The notes under the pieces: generated by a model
Told to the model about the DNA's origin: nothing
Database searches by the model: none
Seen by the model: only the letters and a program-made list of their open reading frames with translations
Made by a program: the position numbers and the translations under genes
Shown: positions 42,210-51,400 of the stretch, piece after piece
How the letters are laid out: every line of letters starts with the position of its first letter
How positions within the stretch are numbered: the stretch's first letter is position 1
NCBI GenBank assembly: GCA_017445585.1
Contig: JAFSTX010000033.1
Coordinates: 16,686 to 80,685, forward strand
Direction of reading: 5' to 3'
Length of the DNA: 64,000 nucleotides
Source: Lachnospiraceae bacterium
Lineage (GTDB): Bacteria; Bacillota; Clostridia; Lachnospirales; Lachnospiraceae

Positions 42210-43043
42210 TTATTTTTTCGAGGTAAGCATGCTTTCGACCTGGAATTCAATATCTTTTTGACGCAGGGGCAGTTCTTCTGTCTCAAAAGTATAGAAGACA
42301 TCGATTCCGAGCTTTAGCCCCGCAGTCTCGTAATCTCTGATTTTTCTAACCATTTTCTCGGCATAACCTTCGATATGCATTCCTCCGAAGTGCTCGAGAT
42401 AGAAAATCTTTCCTGTGATAAGATTGATGATCACAAAATCCGGACAGAGCGTCCTTCCGTTAATGGTTATACGCGGTTCATACAGATACTCCAGTTCGGG
42501 TATACGATCCAGATAGTCAGAGATCATGACTTCTGCTTTGGATCTGCGCAGTTCACCTTTGGCGGTCTCGTACCTAAGCCTCTCGGGATGCGAGGTGTTG
42601 AATTCCCATTTTCGCGCCCGCCATTTCATCACAGCTTCTTTCGCCAGCCTGCTTTCATGGTCGCCCGCACTTTCAAAAAGCGGAACGACGAGGTTTTTCT
42701 TCTCTTCAGAGAGGCTGCCGAAAGTATCATAGACCGCAGAATCGTTGCAAAGCTTCAACATGCGGGTGTAGTTTGCCAGTTGGGATTCTACCGCAGGCTT
42801 CAGGCGCAGATAGTACTCCTTTTTCGCAAGCTTCATCTTCAGTTCGGAAGCGCCTTTGCCCAGGTGCGTTGCGCGGATCGCAGTTCCGGGCGTACCGACC
42901 ACATTTTTATAATACGTGACTCCGTTTTTGCTGTATGTTGTCAGACGTCCTTCCGGCGCCTTCTCGAGGAAACAGTTAATTATCTGCAAAGCATATTTTA
43001 GTTCGACGATATTGTTTGATATATCATTGGATAGACTTTTCAT
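42210..43043 (-). CDS. PD-(D/E)XK nuclease-like protein of unknown function
   Basis: A 277-residue protein. Its C-terminal part has a likely PD-(D/E)XK core: a Glu in LEYLYEPRI, the Asp in RTLCPDFVIIN and the Glu in YLEHFGGM, with the usual Lys replaced by His. Such EHFG proteins occur in Clostridia without known role; whether it cuts DNA is open. The N-terminal half is helical and basic. The start is ATG 43043, six bases after AGGAGG on the minus strand; a longer upstream frame runs through repeat DNA and is not credible. Confidence 0.65.
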   Translation of the reverse strand: MKSLSNDISNNIVELKYALQIINCFLEKAPEGRLTTYSKNGVTYYKNVVGTPGTAIRATHLGKGASELKMKLAKKEYYLRLKPAVESQLANYTRMLKLCNDSAVYDTFGSLSEEKKNLVVPLFESAGDHESRLAKEAVMKWRARKWEFNTSHPERLRYETAKGELRRSKAEVMISDYLDRIPELEYLYEPRITINGRTLCPDFVIINLITGKIFYLEHFGGMHIEGYAEKMVRKIRDYETAGLKLGIDVFYTFETEELPLRQKDIEFQVESMLTSKK

Positions 43044-43094
43044 ATTACCTCCTAGTTTATTAAGAAGCTGTTTTTTTACAGTGGTGATGATCGG

Positions 43095-43284
43095 TTTTCT
43101 GCTCAAACGAGAGAATAAAGCTGATTTGAGCAGAAAAGTGAGAGCGAAACACGCGCCGCGCCTTAGATTTTTCTGCTCAAATGAGAGAATAAAGCTGATT
43201 TGAGCAGAAAAGTGAGAGCGAAACACGCGCCGCGCCTTAGATTTTTCTGCTCAATCCCCGAAAATTGCGTGGATTGAGCAGAAA
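43095..43284. repeat. 74-bp-period palindromic repeat array, locus 1
   Basis: Three palindromes in a row, with arms TTTTCTGCTCAAA / TTTGAGCAGAAAA, start at 43095, 43169 and about 43243. The first two units, including the sequence between hairpins, are nearly identical over 74 bases. The third has altered arms (CTGCTCAATCC / GGATTGAGCAG). The arms have T on the 5' side and A on the 3' side on both strands, so they are not terminators. The array fills the gap between topA and the nuclease-like gene. Confidence 0.92.
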
Positions 43285-43323
43285 CGTTCTGAATAGTGTC
43301 AGGTATGATTTTGTGTCACGGGG

Positions 43324-45282
43324 TTATTTCTTTGGTTTGTCCCAGGTCATGTACTTGCAGGCGGGATAGTTGCTGCAGCTGAAGTATTTCTTGCCGGCTT
43401 TGGTCTTGCGGACGGTCATGCGGCTGCCGCACTCCGGGCAGGAGAAGCCTGCGTCGACCACGATGGATTTGATATTGCGGCACTCGGGGAAGCCGGGGCA
43501 GGCGAGGAATCTGCCATATTTGCCCATCTTATAGACCATCATTCGGCCGCACTTGTCGCAGACTACGTCGGAGACCTCGTCGGCTAATTTGACTTTGCCG
43601 AGGGCAGAGTCGGCCTTCCTAAGTTCGGTTTCAAATCCGGGATAAAAACTGTGCATCAGGTCCTTCCAGCCGGTCTTGCCGTCAGCGACTTTGTCGAGGC
43701 GCGATTCCATCTCAGCTGTGAATCCTGTGTCGGCAATATCGGGAAAATGGTCCACCATGATGCCGTTAACAGCGCTGCCAAGCTCAGTGATATACAGATT
43801 TTTCTGCTCTTTTGCGATATAGTGGCGGCTCTGGAGCAGGGTGATGGTAGGTGCGTAGGTCGAAGGTCGGCCGATACCGCACTCCTCCATGGCGTGAACC
43901 AGTGTCGATTCCGTATAGTGAGCGGGAGGCTGTGTAAAATGCTGCTCGGGGATGAGTCTGACCAGCTCCAGCGCGGAATCCATAGTCAGCTTCTCCAGCG
44001 CACCGTCTTTCTCGGCTTTTTCGTCGCCGAGATTGTACACCTGGCGGTAGCCCTTGAATGTGATTACCGTCGCGGTCGCAATGAAAGAATGGCCAGCTGC
44101 TGCTGCCTTGACGGTGGTGACTTCAGTCTTCATGTCGGTCATGCGGCTTGCCACGAAGCGCTTCCAGATGAGCTGATAGAGCCGCAGCTGATCGCGGTCG
44201 AGAGAGTCCTTGATGCTTTCGGGAGTGCGTGTCACGTCGGTGGGACGGATAGCTTCGTGCGCGTCCTGTACATTTGCACCGGATTTGGCCTTGGCGGCGG
44301 TCCCGGCGGCGTACTCGGCGCCGTAAGTTCCGACGATATAGTCCCTTGCTGCGGCCTGCGCCTCATCGGCTATACGTGTGGAATCAGTACGCAGATATGT
44401 AATGAGGGCGACTGTGCCGCTGCCCTTGATATTGATTCCCTCGTAGAGCTGCTGCGCGACGCGCATCGTGCGCTGCGGGGACATATTCAGGTATCTGGAC
44501 GCATCCTGCTGCAGTGAACTTGTGGTAAAAGGCAGCGGCGCCTTGCGTGACTTGGGAGTGACCTTGATGTCGCCGATCTTCCAGACGGCGGGGGTGAGTT
44601 CCCGGACCAGAGCGTCGGCTCCGGCCTGATCGTGAGGACGTTCCTTTTCCGCAAGATGGAAGACGACGGGCTTTTTATTCCCGTCTGCGGTAAGCTCCGC
44701 ATCTATCGTCCAGTATTCTTCAGGGATAAAAGCAGCGATCTCAGCTTCTCTGGCAGCAATCATGGCCAGAGTGGCCGACTGCACGCGGCCGGCGGAGAGC
44801 CCCTTTTTGACTTTGCGCCAAAGAAGAGGGCTGATGCTGTAGCCTACTACGCGGTCCAGAACACGTCTGGCCGGCTGGGCGTCCACGAGGTTCATATCAA
44901 TGCTGCGCGGCGCCTTGATCGCGGCCTGCACCGCAGTCTTGGTAATCTCGTTGAAGCTGATGCGGCAGGCCTTGGACTCGTCCAGCCCCATCGCCTCCTT
45001 CAGATGCCATGAGATGGCTTCGCCCTCGCGGTCCGGGTCGGTAGCGAGATAGACTTTGTCGGCTTCCTTCGCCTGTTTCTTGAGGTCGGAGAGAGTGGAG
45101 CCCTTGCCGCGGATCGTGATGTATTTCGGTTCAAAATCGCCTTCGATGTTGATACCCATCTCGCTCTTGGGAAGGTCCCTTACGTGTCCTCCGGAAGCGG
45201 TGACGATGTAGCTGTCTCCGAGAAATTTCTTTATCGTTTTCACCTTTGCAGGCGACTCAACTATGATAAGCTTTTTTGCCAT
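43324..45282 (-). CDS. topA: DNA topoisomerase I
   Basis: A 652-residue type IA topoisomerase that relaxes negative supercoils. The toprim domain starts KKLIIVESPAKVKTIKKFLG and includes ATDPDREGEAISWHL. The catalytic Tyr lies in ALITYLRTDSTR near residue 300. Two C-terminal zinc ribbons (CDKCGRMM...CPGFPEC and CPECGSRM...CSNYPAC) close it; many relatives carry three or four. ATG 45282 follows AGGAG; the 26 residues encoded upstream are not conserved. The 257 bases upstream (45283-45539) hold no gene; a TATAAT lies near 45435-45440 on the minus strand without a good -35. Confidence 0.96.
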   Translation of the reverse strand: MAKKLIIVESPAKVKTIKKFLGDSYIVTASGGHVRDLPKSEMGINIEGDFEPKYITIRGKGSTLSDLKKQAKEADKVYLATDPDREGEAISWHLKEAMGLDESKACRISFNEITKTAVQAAIKAPRSIDMNLVDAQPARRVLDRVVGYSISPLLWRKVKKGLSAGRVQSATLAMIAAREAEIAAFIPEEYWTIDAELTADGNKKPVVFHLAEKERPHDQAGADALVRELTPAVWKIGDIKVTPKSRKAPLPFTTSSLQQDASRYLNMSPQRTMRVAQQLYEGINIKGSGTVALITYLRTDSTRIADEAQAAARDYIVGTYGAEYAAGTAAKAKSGANVQDAHEAIRPTDVTRTPESIKDSLDRDQLRLYQLIWKRFVASRMTDMKTEVTTVKAAAAGHSFIATATVITFKGYRQVYNLGDEKAEKDGALEKLTMDSALELVRLIPEQHFTQPPAHYTESTLVHAMEECGIGRPSTYAPTITLLQSRHYIAKEQKNLYITELGSAVNGIMVDHFPDIADTGFTAEMESRLDKVADGKTGWKDLMHSFYPGFETELRKADSALGKVKLADEVSDVVCDKCGRMMVYKMGKYGRFLACPGFPECRNIKSIVVDAGFSCPECGSRMTVRKTKAGKKYFSCSNYPACKYMTWDKPKK

Positions 45283-45539
45283 GATAACTCCTGTGTTATG
45301 TCCGTGCGGAAGACCGCGGGCCGGATTTTGGGCAGATGCTCTGCCGGTTTTTTTGGACAAAAGGTCTGCCCGGAAAAACGCTTGTAAATATAAACGATTT
45401 TTTCTGCGTATGCAACCCGCTTTTTTCAGTTTCTACTATTATAAAGAAAACGTCCGAGGGCGCAGGCGCAGTCTGCAGGCCGGATATAAGCCGGTCCGTT
45501 ATGCGGACAAGGCGATGCATGAAAAATACATCTGTGCGC

Positions 45540-46472
45540 TCAGCCTCGCCGGTACAGGCCGGACGTGACTGCGGTGACCAGACCTTTCAGCTCCATGCTT
45601 ACGAGCATTACGGCGAGGGATGACGCAGGGATACCGCATTTCTCAGCCAGCGTGTCCACGTGACAGGGTTCGCCGGTAAGGTGTGAGAGTATCAGATTCT
45701 CCTCGAGGGTGACGGACTCCGACACTTCCTCGCCGCGGCGCGGCATGGGCGGCGGCAGCACCTCCAGATATCTCAGCACATCGTCTGCACATGTGCAGCA
45801 GCCTGCGCCTTCCTTGATCAGCCGGTTGCAGGCTTCGCTGCAGGGATCGTCCGGGCGGCCCGGGACGGCCATCACGTCGCGCCCCTGCGAAAGCGCATGT
45901 GAGACAGTGATGAGACTGCCGGATTTCTCTCTGGCTTCGACTACGATGACGAGATCGGCCATCCCGCTGATGATCCTGTTCCTGGCGGGAAAAGTAAAAG
46001 GCTGAGCGAGCGTCCCGGGAGGATACTCGCTCAGGATCCCGCCGTGGATCCTGATGGCATCGTACAAAGCCATATTGCTCTTGGGGTAGCAGACGTCCAC
46101 GCCGCAGCCGAGCACTGCCAGGGTAACCCCATTCGCCTCCAGGGCCCCGCGATGTGCGGCGCCGTCTATCCCCTCTGCCATGCCGCTAACGATGCACATC
46201 CCCTTTCGCGAAAGCTCGTACGCCAGCTTTTCAGCCATCCACTTTCCGTGGGGAGTAGCTCTGCGGGCGCCGACTATAGCTACCGAGGGCATCCCGGTCG
46301 GAGGAAGGCTGCCGAGCAGCCAGAGACCTGACGGCTGGGCGGGGATGCCGCGCAGTTTCACCGGATAATCGGAATCCTCCCTTGAAATAGTCTTGATCAT
46401 CTGCATATCCCCATTCGCCTCCGAACAAATAGTTTCCTTTATCGTCATCTCCTTGTTATCTTTCATCCCCAT
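45540..46472 (-). CDS. dprA: DNA processing protein DprA
   Basis: A 310-residue protein that loads RecA onto incoming single-stranded DNA in transformation. The Rossmann-like core has VGARRATPHGKWMAEKLA, SGMAEGIDGAAHRGAL and SGSLITVSHALSQGRDVMAVPG. A C-terminal winged-helix domain (LSHLTGEPCHVDTLAEKCGI) is present. The N-terminal SAM-like helix domain of longer DprA proteins is short or missing. Start ATG 46472 overlaps the comM stop by ten bases and uses GGAGA just upstream, so the pair is translationally coupled. Confidence 0.94.
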   Translation of the reverse strand: MGMKDNKEMTIKETICSEANGDMQMIKTISREDSDYPVKLRGIPAQPSGLWLLGSLPPTGMPSVAIVGARRATPHGKWMAEKLAYELSRKGMCIVSGMAEGIDGAAHRGALEANGVTLAVLGCGVDVCYPKSNMALYDAIRIHGGILSEYPPGTLAQPFTFPARNRIISGMADLVIVVEAREKSGSLITVSHALSQGRDVMAVPGRPDDPCSEACNRLIKEGAGCCTCADDVLRYLEVLPPPMPRRGEEVSESVTLEENLILSHLTGEPCHVDTLAEKCGIPASSLAVMLVSMELKGLVTAVTSGLYRRG

Positions 46473-47965
46473 ATCTTGTCTCCTATACCGCGGTAGCTGA
46501 GCGCTTCCAGAAGATGCTCCGATGCGATCTGACCGCTGCCTGCGAGGTCGGCTATCGTCCTCGCCACGCGCAGTACCCGGTGGTAGCCTCTGGCGCTCAG
46601 GTTCATTTTTTCAAAAGCCGATTCCATCAGACCGCTGTCTCGCGGGCTCAGCTCGCAGAATCTGCGTATATCTCCGGAGCGGATCTGTGAATTAAAAAGT
46701 ATGTTCCCGCCCTTAAAGCGCTCTTTCTGTATGCCCCAGGCGGTTTCCACGCGGGAGCGGATAGTCGCCGAGGATTCATTAAAATGGTCCTTTTCAAGAT
46801 CCTGCCAGCTGACGGGCGGAGCCTCCACGCAGATATCGATGCGGTCCAGCAGCGGTCTGCTGATGCGGCGCATGTACTGCTGCACGTCGCTTTCGCTGCA
46901 GCTGCATCTGGTTCGGTCGGGGTAGTATCCGCAGCGGCATGGATTCATTGCTGCGCACAGCATGAAATCCGCCGGGAAACGGCAGCTTCCGTTCACTCTC
47001 GCCACTGTCACCGCGCGGTCTTCGATGGGCTGACGGAGCGCTTCAAGGGCCTGTTTCTGGAATTCAGGCAGCTCGTCGAGGAAAAGTATCCCGCGGTCGG
47101 CGAGCGAGACTTCGCCGGGTCGCGGGTATCTGCCGCCGCCGACCAGAGCAGAAGCGGAGATGTTGTGATGAGGCATCCGGAAAGGTCTCGTCATCCTGAG
47201 CGGGTGGTCGCCGCCGGTCAGTCCGCTCACGCTGTGGATGCGCGTGACCTCGAGACTCTCGTCCCAGGTGAGCGCGGGCAGAATGGTCGGCAGGCGCCTG
47301 GCTATCATAGTCTTGCCTGAACCGGGCGTGCCGATAAAGAGGATATTGTGCATGCCGGCAGCCGCCACTTCCGCTGCCCGCCGCATTTGCTGCTGCCCGT
47401 TCACTTCGGAAAAATCGGTATCATAGCTCTCTGCGCCGGCTTCCGGCACGGTCCTCTGAGCGACATGCGCGACATCCGGATCGCGCAGCACTTCTGCCGC
47501 CTCCGCCAGCGTCCGGACAGGCACCGCGCCTATACCTTCTACGAGCGCGGCCTCGGCACAGTTTTCGGCAGGTACCATGCACATCGGGATGCCGGCGCTC
47601 TTTGCGGCAAGCACCATGGGCAGAATGCCCGGGACGGCGCAGACGCTGCCGTCCAGCCCAAGTTCCCCGAGAAAAACGAACCGGTCTGCATTTTCCGGAC
47701 GGATCTCGTCATAAGCACATAGGATCCCCACAGCCATGGCCAGATCGAAAGCCGTGCCGGCCTTGCGGATATTGGCCGGTGCGAGGTTAATAGTCACGCG
47801 CTTTGGCGGGATCTCGAATCCGGAATTCCGCAGCGCGGTCCGGACTCTCTCCCTGGCCTCCCTGACCTCGGGTGAGAGGTCGCCCACCAGCGCAAAATCC
47901 GGCAGACCGCCCACTACGTCCACCTCCACATACACTCTGACGCCGTCGATCCCCGAGACGGTCAT
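46463..47965 (-). CDS. comM: ComM/YifB-family AAA+ ATPase
   Basis: A 500-residue (from ATG 47965) Mg-chelatase-like AAA+ protein; ComM helicase aids branch migration during natural transformation. It has an N-terminal S5/Lon-like domain (IDGVRVYVEVDVVGGLPDF), Walker A GTPGSGKTMIARRLP, Walker B ILFLDELPEF, NPCRCGYYPD and a C-terminal Mg-chelatase region. Homologues begin about seven residues earlier, at the position of an ATC codon (47986) that has AGAAGG seven bases upstream, so an unusual AUC start is possible. ATG 47965 is the conservative choice. A promoter lies about 300 bases upstream, giving a long leader. Confidence 0.92.
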   Translation of the reverse strand: MTVSGIDGVRVYVEVDVVGGLPDFALVGDLSPEVREARERVRTALRNSGFEIPPKRVTINLAPANIRKAGTAFDLAMAVGILCAYDEIRPENADRFVFLGELGLDGSVCAVPGILPMVLAAKSAGIPMCMVPAENCAEAALVEGIGAVPVRTLAEAAEVLRDPDVAHVAQRTVPEAGAESYDTDFSEVNGQQQMRRAAEVAAAGMHNILFIGTPGSGKTMIARRLPTILPALTWDESLEVTRIHSVSGLTGGDHPLRMTRPFRMPHHNISASALVGGGRYPRPGEVSLADRGILFLDELPEFQKQALEALRQPIEDRAVTVARVNGSCRFPADFMLCAAMNPCRCGYYPDRTRCSCSESDVQQYMRRISRPLLDRIDICVEAPPVSWQDLEKDHFNESSATIRSRVETAWGIQKERFKGGNILFNSQIRSGDIRRFCELSPRDSGLMESAFEKMNLSARGYHRVLRVARTIADLAGSGQIASEHLLEALSYRGIGDKIWG

Positions 47966-48268
47966 CGAATTAATCCTTGCGTAGATATGATCACCTTCTT
48001 TCTGCAGATATGCTCTCCGGCGAGAGGCCGGAGACGATGCGCAAATCTCCCCGCGTAATGCGGCCGGAGACGGTACGCCAAAAAGACCGTGCAAAACGCA
48101 GAGCTTTGCATCAAAAACAAGCCAGCTGATGCTGAATAAAATGGGAAAACGGTGGTCACAATTGACAGTGACCATCTGCGGGACGTTGCCGGAAAGCGGC
48201 GCGGTGCTCGCAGATCCTTGCAGCTTTTTGGGGCTGCAGTTGTCGATCTCCGGAACCGGAGTAAGCCG

Positions 48269-48297
48269 ATTATAGAGAAGAAGACGCATCCCGTCAA
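48269..48297 (-). promoter_or_regulatory. Promoter reading toward comM-dprA
   Basis: On the minus strand TTGACG (48297-48292) and TATAAT (48274-48269) are spaced by 17 bases. The predicted transcript starts near 48262, leaving a leader of about 275-295 bases before comM in which I see no gene. Confidence 0.7.
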
Positions 48298-48367
48298 GAG
48301 AAAAAATAAGGAGAATCGACAAAAAACTTTACGATTTTTTATCATTCGAAGATTGGGTGAGGGTTGT

Positions 48368-48396
48368 TGATGAACGCGGGAAAAAACTTTATAATA
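48368..48396 (+). promoter_or_regulatory. Promoter of the large surface-protein gene
   Basis: TTGATG (48368-48373) and TATAAT (48391-48396) with a 17-base spacer, 76 bases before ATG 48472. It is divergent from the comM promoter. Confidence 0.7.
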
Positions 48397-48471
48397 TGAT
48401 AGAGTAATTATGAGAGTTTATCATGAGATTGTATTCAGATACAGAATAATCCTGAAGAGGTAAGCATATAT

Positions 48472-51400
48472 ATGTGGATACTTGAGAAAAATAAAACACC
48501 GGCAGAAACGGGGCATCCGTCGAATCGCACATCGTCAGCGCGCAGACTGCCCCTGCACCGTATGATTCCGAAGAGTCTCGCTGCGATCATTGCCGCGGCG
48601 GCGCTCATCATCTGCGGCGCGTCATTGACACGCGCCGATGAGACGGTATGCAGGATCGGGGATACACAGTATGCGACGCTCGCTCAGGCGCTTGACGCCG
48701 CGGAGGACGGGGCGCAGATCGTCCTGACGGGTGACGCCTCGCTCACCGCAAGATACGTGCTCTCCAGGAGCGTCACGATCACGGACGACGGCAGCGCGCA
48801 CACCCTGCATATAGCGAATGCCGACCGAACGAGCTCGGGATCAGCGGCGACCTACGGCAGAGGCCTGCAGATCGGCAGCGGCGCCGCGCTTACCATCTCC
48901 GGCAGCCATCCGGGCGCCATTACCATAGACGGCACCGGCAACGCCGGCGCCGGCATCATAGTCTATAACGGTTCGCTGGTCCTCAGCAACGCCGTGCTTT
49001 GCAACTTTACAAACGGAATGACCGGCGCCAAGACCTGCGCGGGCGGCGCGCTGAGTGTGGGCTACAAGGACAATACCTCCGTCACAGCGTCTGCGACCGT
49101 CGACAACTGCATCTTCAGGGATAATTCATCCACCATGGGTGAGGATATATATGTTAATTCCGTATCGGCGCTGACTCTCAGGGACACGCGGTGCGAGGAC
49201 GATATCTATCTGACTTCCGGGTCGGTACTTACTCTGGACGGCACAGACAAGCTCAGCTCTGTCAGAAAATACGGCTCAGTTACGGTGGCCGCCGCTTTCT
49301 CGGCTGAATCGAGTGTGGCGCTGACATTGGATACAGTCACTGAGGGTGAGACCGTCGTGACAGGAGATACGATATCCGAAGTATACGGTGCATTTACCGT
49401 GAACCGCACAGGCTATAAGCTGGATGCGGCCGGCAGGATCACCACCGTAAAGGCCGCGCGCGTCGGAACAGTCGAATACGATACGCTGGCCGCGGCTGTG
49501 AGTGCGGCCGCCGCGGGCTCTACTGTCACCGTGATTTCGGACTGCGAGATCGCCAGCAAGCTCACCGTAGACAAAAATCTTACGATCACGGACGACGGTC
49601 ACAGCCGTACCATATATCTGCTCAACCCCTCCTCGTCCGACGATTCCAGCAGCCCCGGCAGAGGCATCTACAAATCCGGATCCTCGTCTACTCTGACTAT
49701 CCGCGGTTCCGCGCCCGGCATGCTCACTCTCAGCGGCACGTCCGAGGACGGCAGCAGGAACAATTACGGCTCGCTGATTTATGTATACAAATCCACTGTC
49801 AATCTCACAAATGTCATTCTCACGGGAGCGTCCACCACTGCAAACGGCGGCGCGCTCTACCTGGCGGGCGGCGCCAAAATATATCTGAACTCGTCAGTAA
49901 TCTCGGGCAATACCGCGAACCGCGGCGCCGCAGCCTATATATATGGCTCGGATGCCAGACTCTACATACATGATGGCACGATCGTTACAGACAATACGAA
50001 TACATACAAAGACGGCCGCGGAGCTATATATTCACTGAACGGAGGGCAGATCCGCCTGGATGGCGATCTGTATATCCGCGGCAATCACAAGGGAACTGCT
50101 GAGCGCAATATCACTGTAAGGAACACCTCCGAACTGATCATGAGCGGGGATCTCTCGGGCAGTGTCGGAGTGGATTTCCTGACCAATGACGGAGCAGGCA
50201 AAGCCTTTGCTTCCGCCTCGTCTGCCTCACTGACCGGCGCGGACGCGCTCGTCTCGGATCTGACGCCTACGCTCAGGGGCCGTCTCGGATCAAACAAGAA
50301 TATCGTCTGGTCCACGGGGAGCTATACGATAACCCCGGGCCAGCCTGTGACAGACGCCGCAAAAGGCACCTACAGCTACGGAGAAGCCTCGGTGACTGTG
50401 GGAGGAGATGGGCTGCGCTGGTTTTCGGTATCGGTTGACAACGGCAGTTTTTCCGTCGATACCGCAGCGCTCTCCGGTGCGGACCGGGTGATCGCAGTCG
50501 ACGGGTCATATTCATTTGACGAGTATTCGGAGGCTCCCGCATCTCTCGCGGGGCTCAGGCTTCTGTCGGTGCATTTTGCTTCGGATCTGACAAAGGCTCA
50601 GAGCGAGGGGCTGATCCGCGCGGTCAGATTCATTCCGGACGGAGATGGCGTCACACAGAAAGCCGTCTTCGGACTGTGCGCCGAGACAGGCAGCCGAATA
50701 TACACGTCAGGAGCCATCTACGGCTACAGCGCGGATCCCGTGACGTGGAACGAGGCTGAGCGGCTGGTCACAGCTGAGGGTTCGTTACTCGCGTCTATAC
50801 CTGACAGGGCAGTCGCGCAGCTTCTCACGCATGTTTTCGGGCGTGAAGGATGGCTCGGAGCAAAAGTGACGAGCTCGGCCTGGTACTGGAAGGGTGGTGT
50901 CATGGACGGCGTCATGATCAGCGCGAATCCGGACTCGGATACCGCAGCCGCAGGCGCGTATGCGGGCTGGTCCGATGGGGAGCCCGGCAGCGGAGCCTAT
51001 GCATGGATGCGCTCAAACGGGAGCTGGGCATCCTCGGATGCGGACGCGGAGAGGGGCTTCTACACGAAGCTCGACGATGAATGCGCGGCCATATCGGAGT
51101 ATACGGCTTCATTCAAGAATCACAGCGTGCTCTCTACGATGAAGCTTTCCTTTGACGGAGATATATCGGCTTACTACTATTTCAGGCTCGATCAGGCCAG
51201 CCTTCAGGACGATACCTCTTATGTGGAGGTGACTGTCGGCAGCGGTGCTGACACCTTTACCGCGCGCGCCACGGTGGCCGATATGAAGAGAGAACTCAGC
51301 TCCGGCGGCAATCCCGGCGTCAAAGTCTCATTCCCGGCTAAAATGATGGGAGCCGACGTGGCGCTCAGACTGTATACGGGAGAGGGCAGGCTGATCAGGA

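Noticed and set aside
43095..43284. CRISPR array
   Set aside because: The segments between the palindromes are identical within the array, no cas genes are near, and the unit length does not fit repeat-plus-unique-spacer structure. The same holds for 63511-63775.
45283..45539. Small gene between dprA and topA
   Set aside because: Short frames exist on both strands but lack ribosome sites and protein-like composition.
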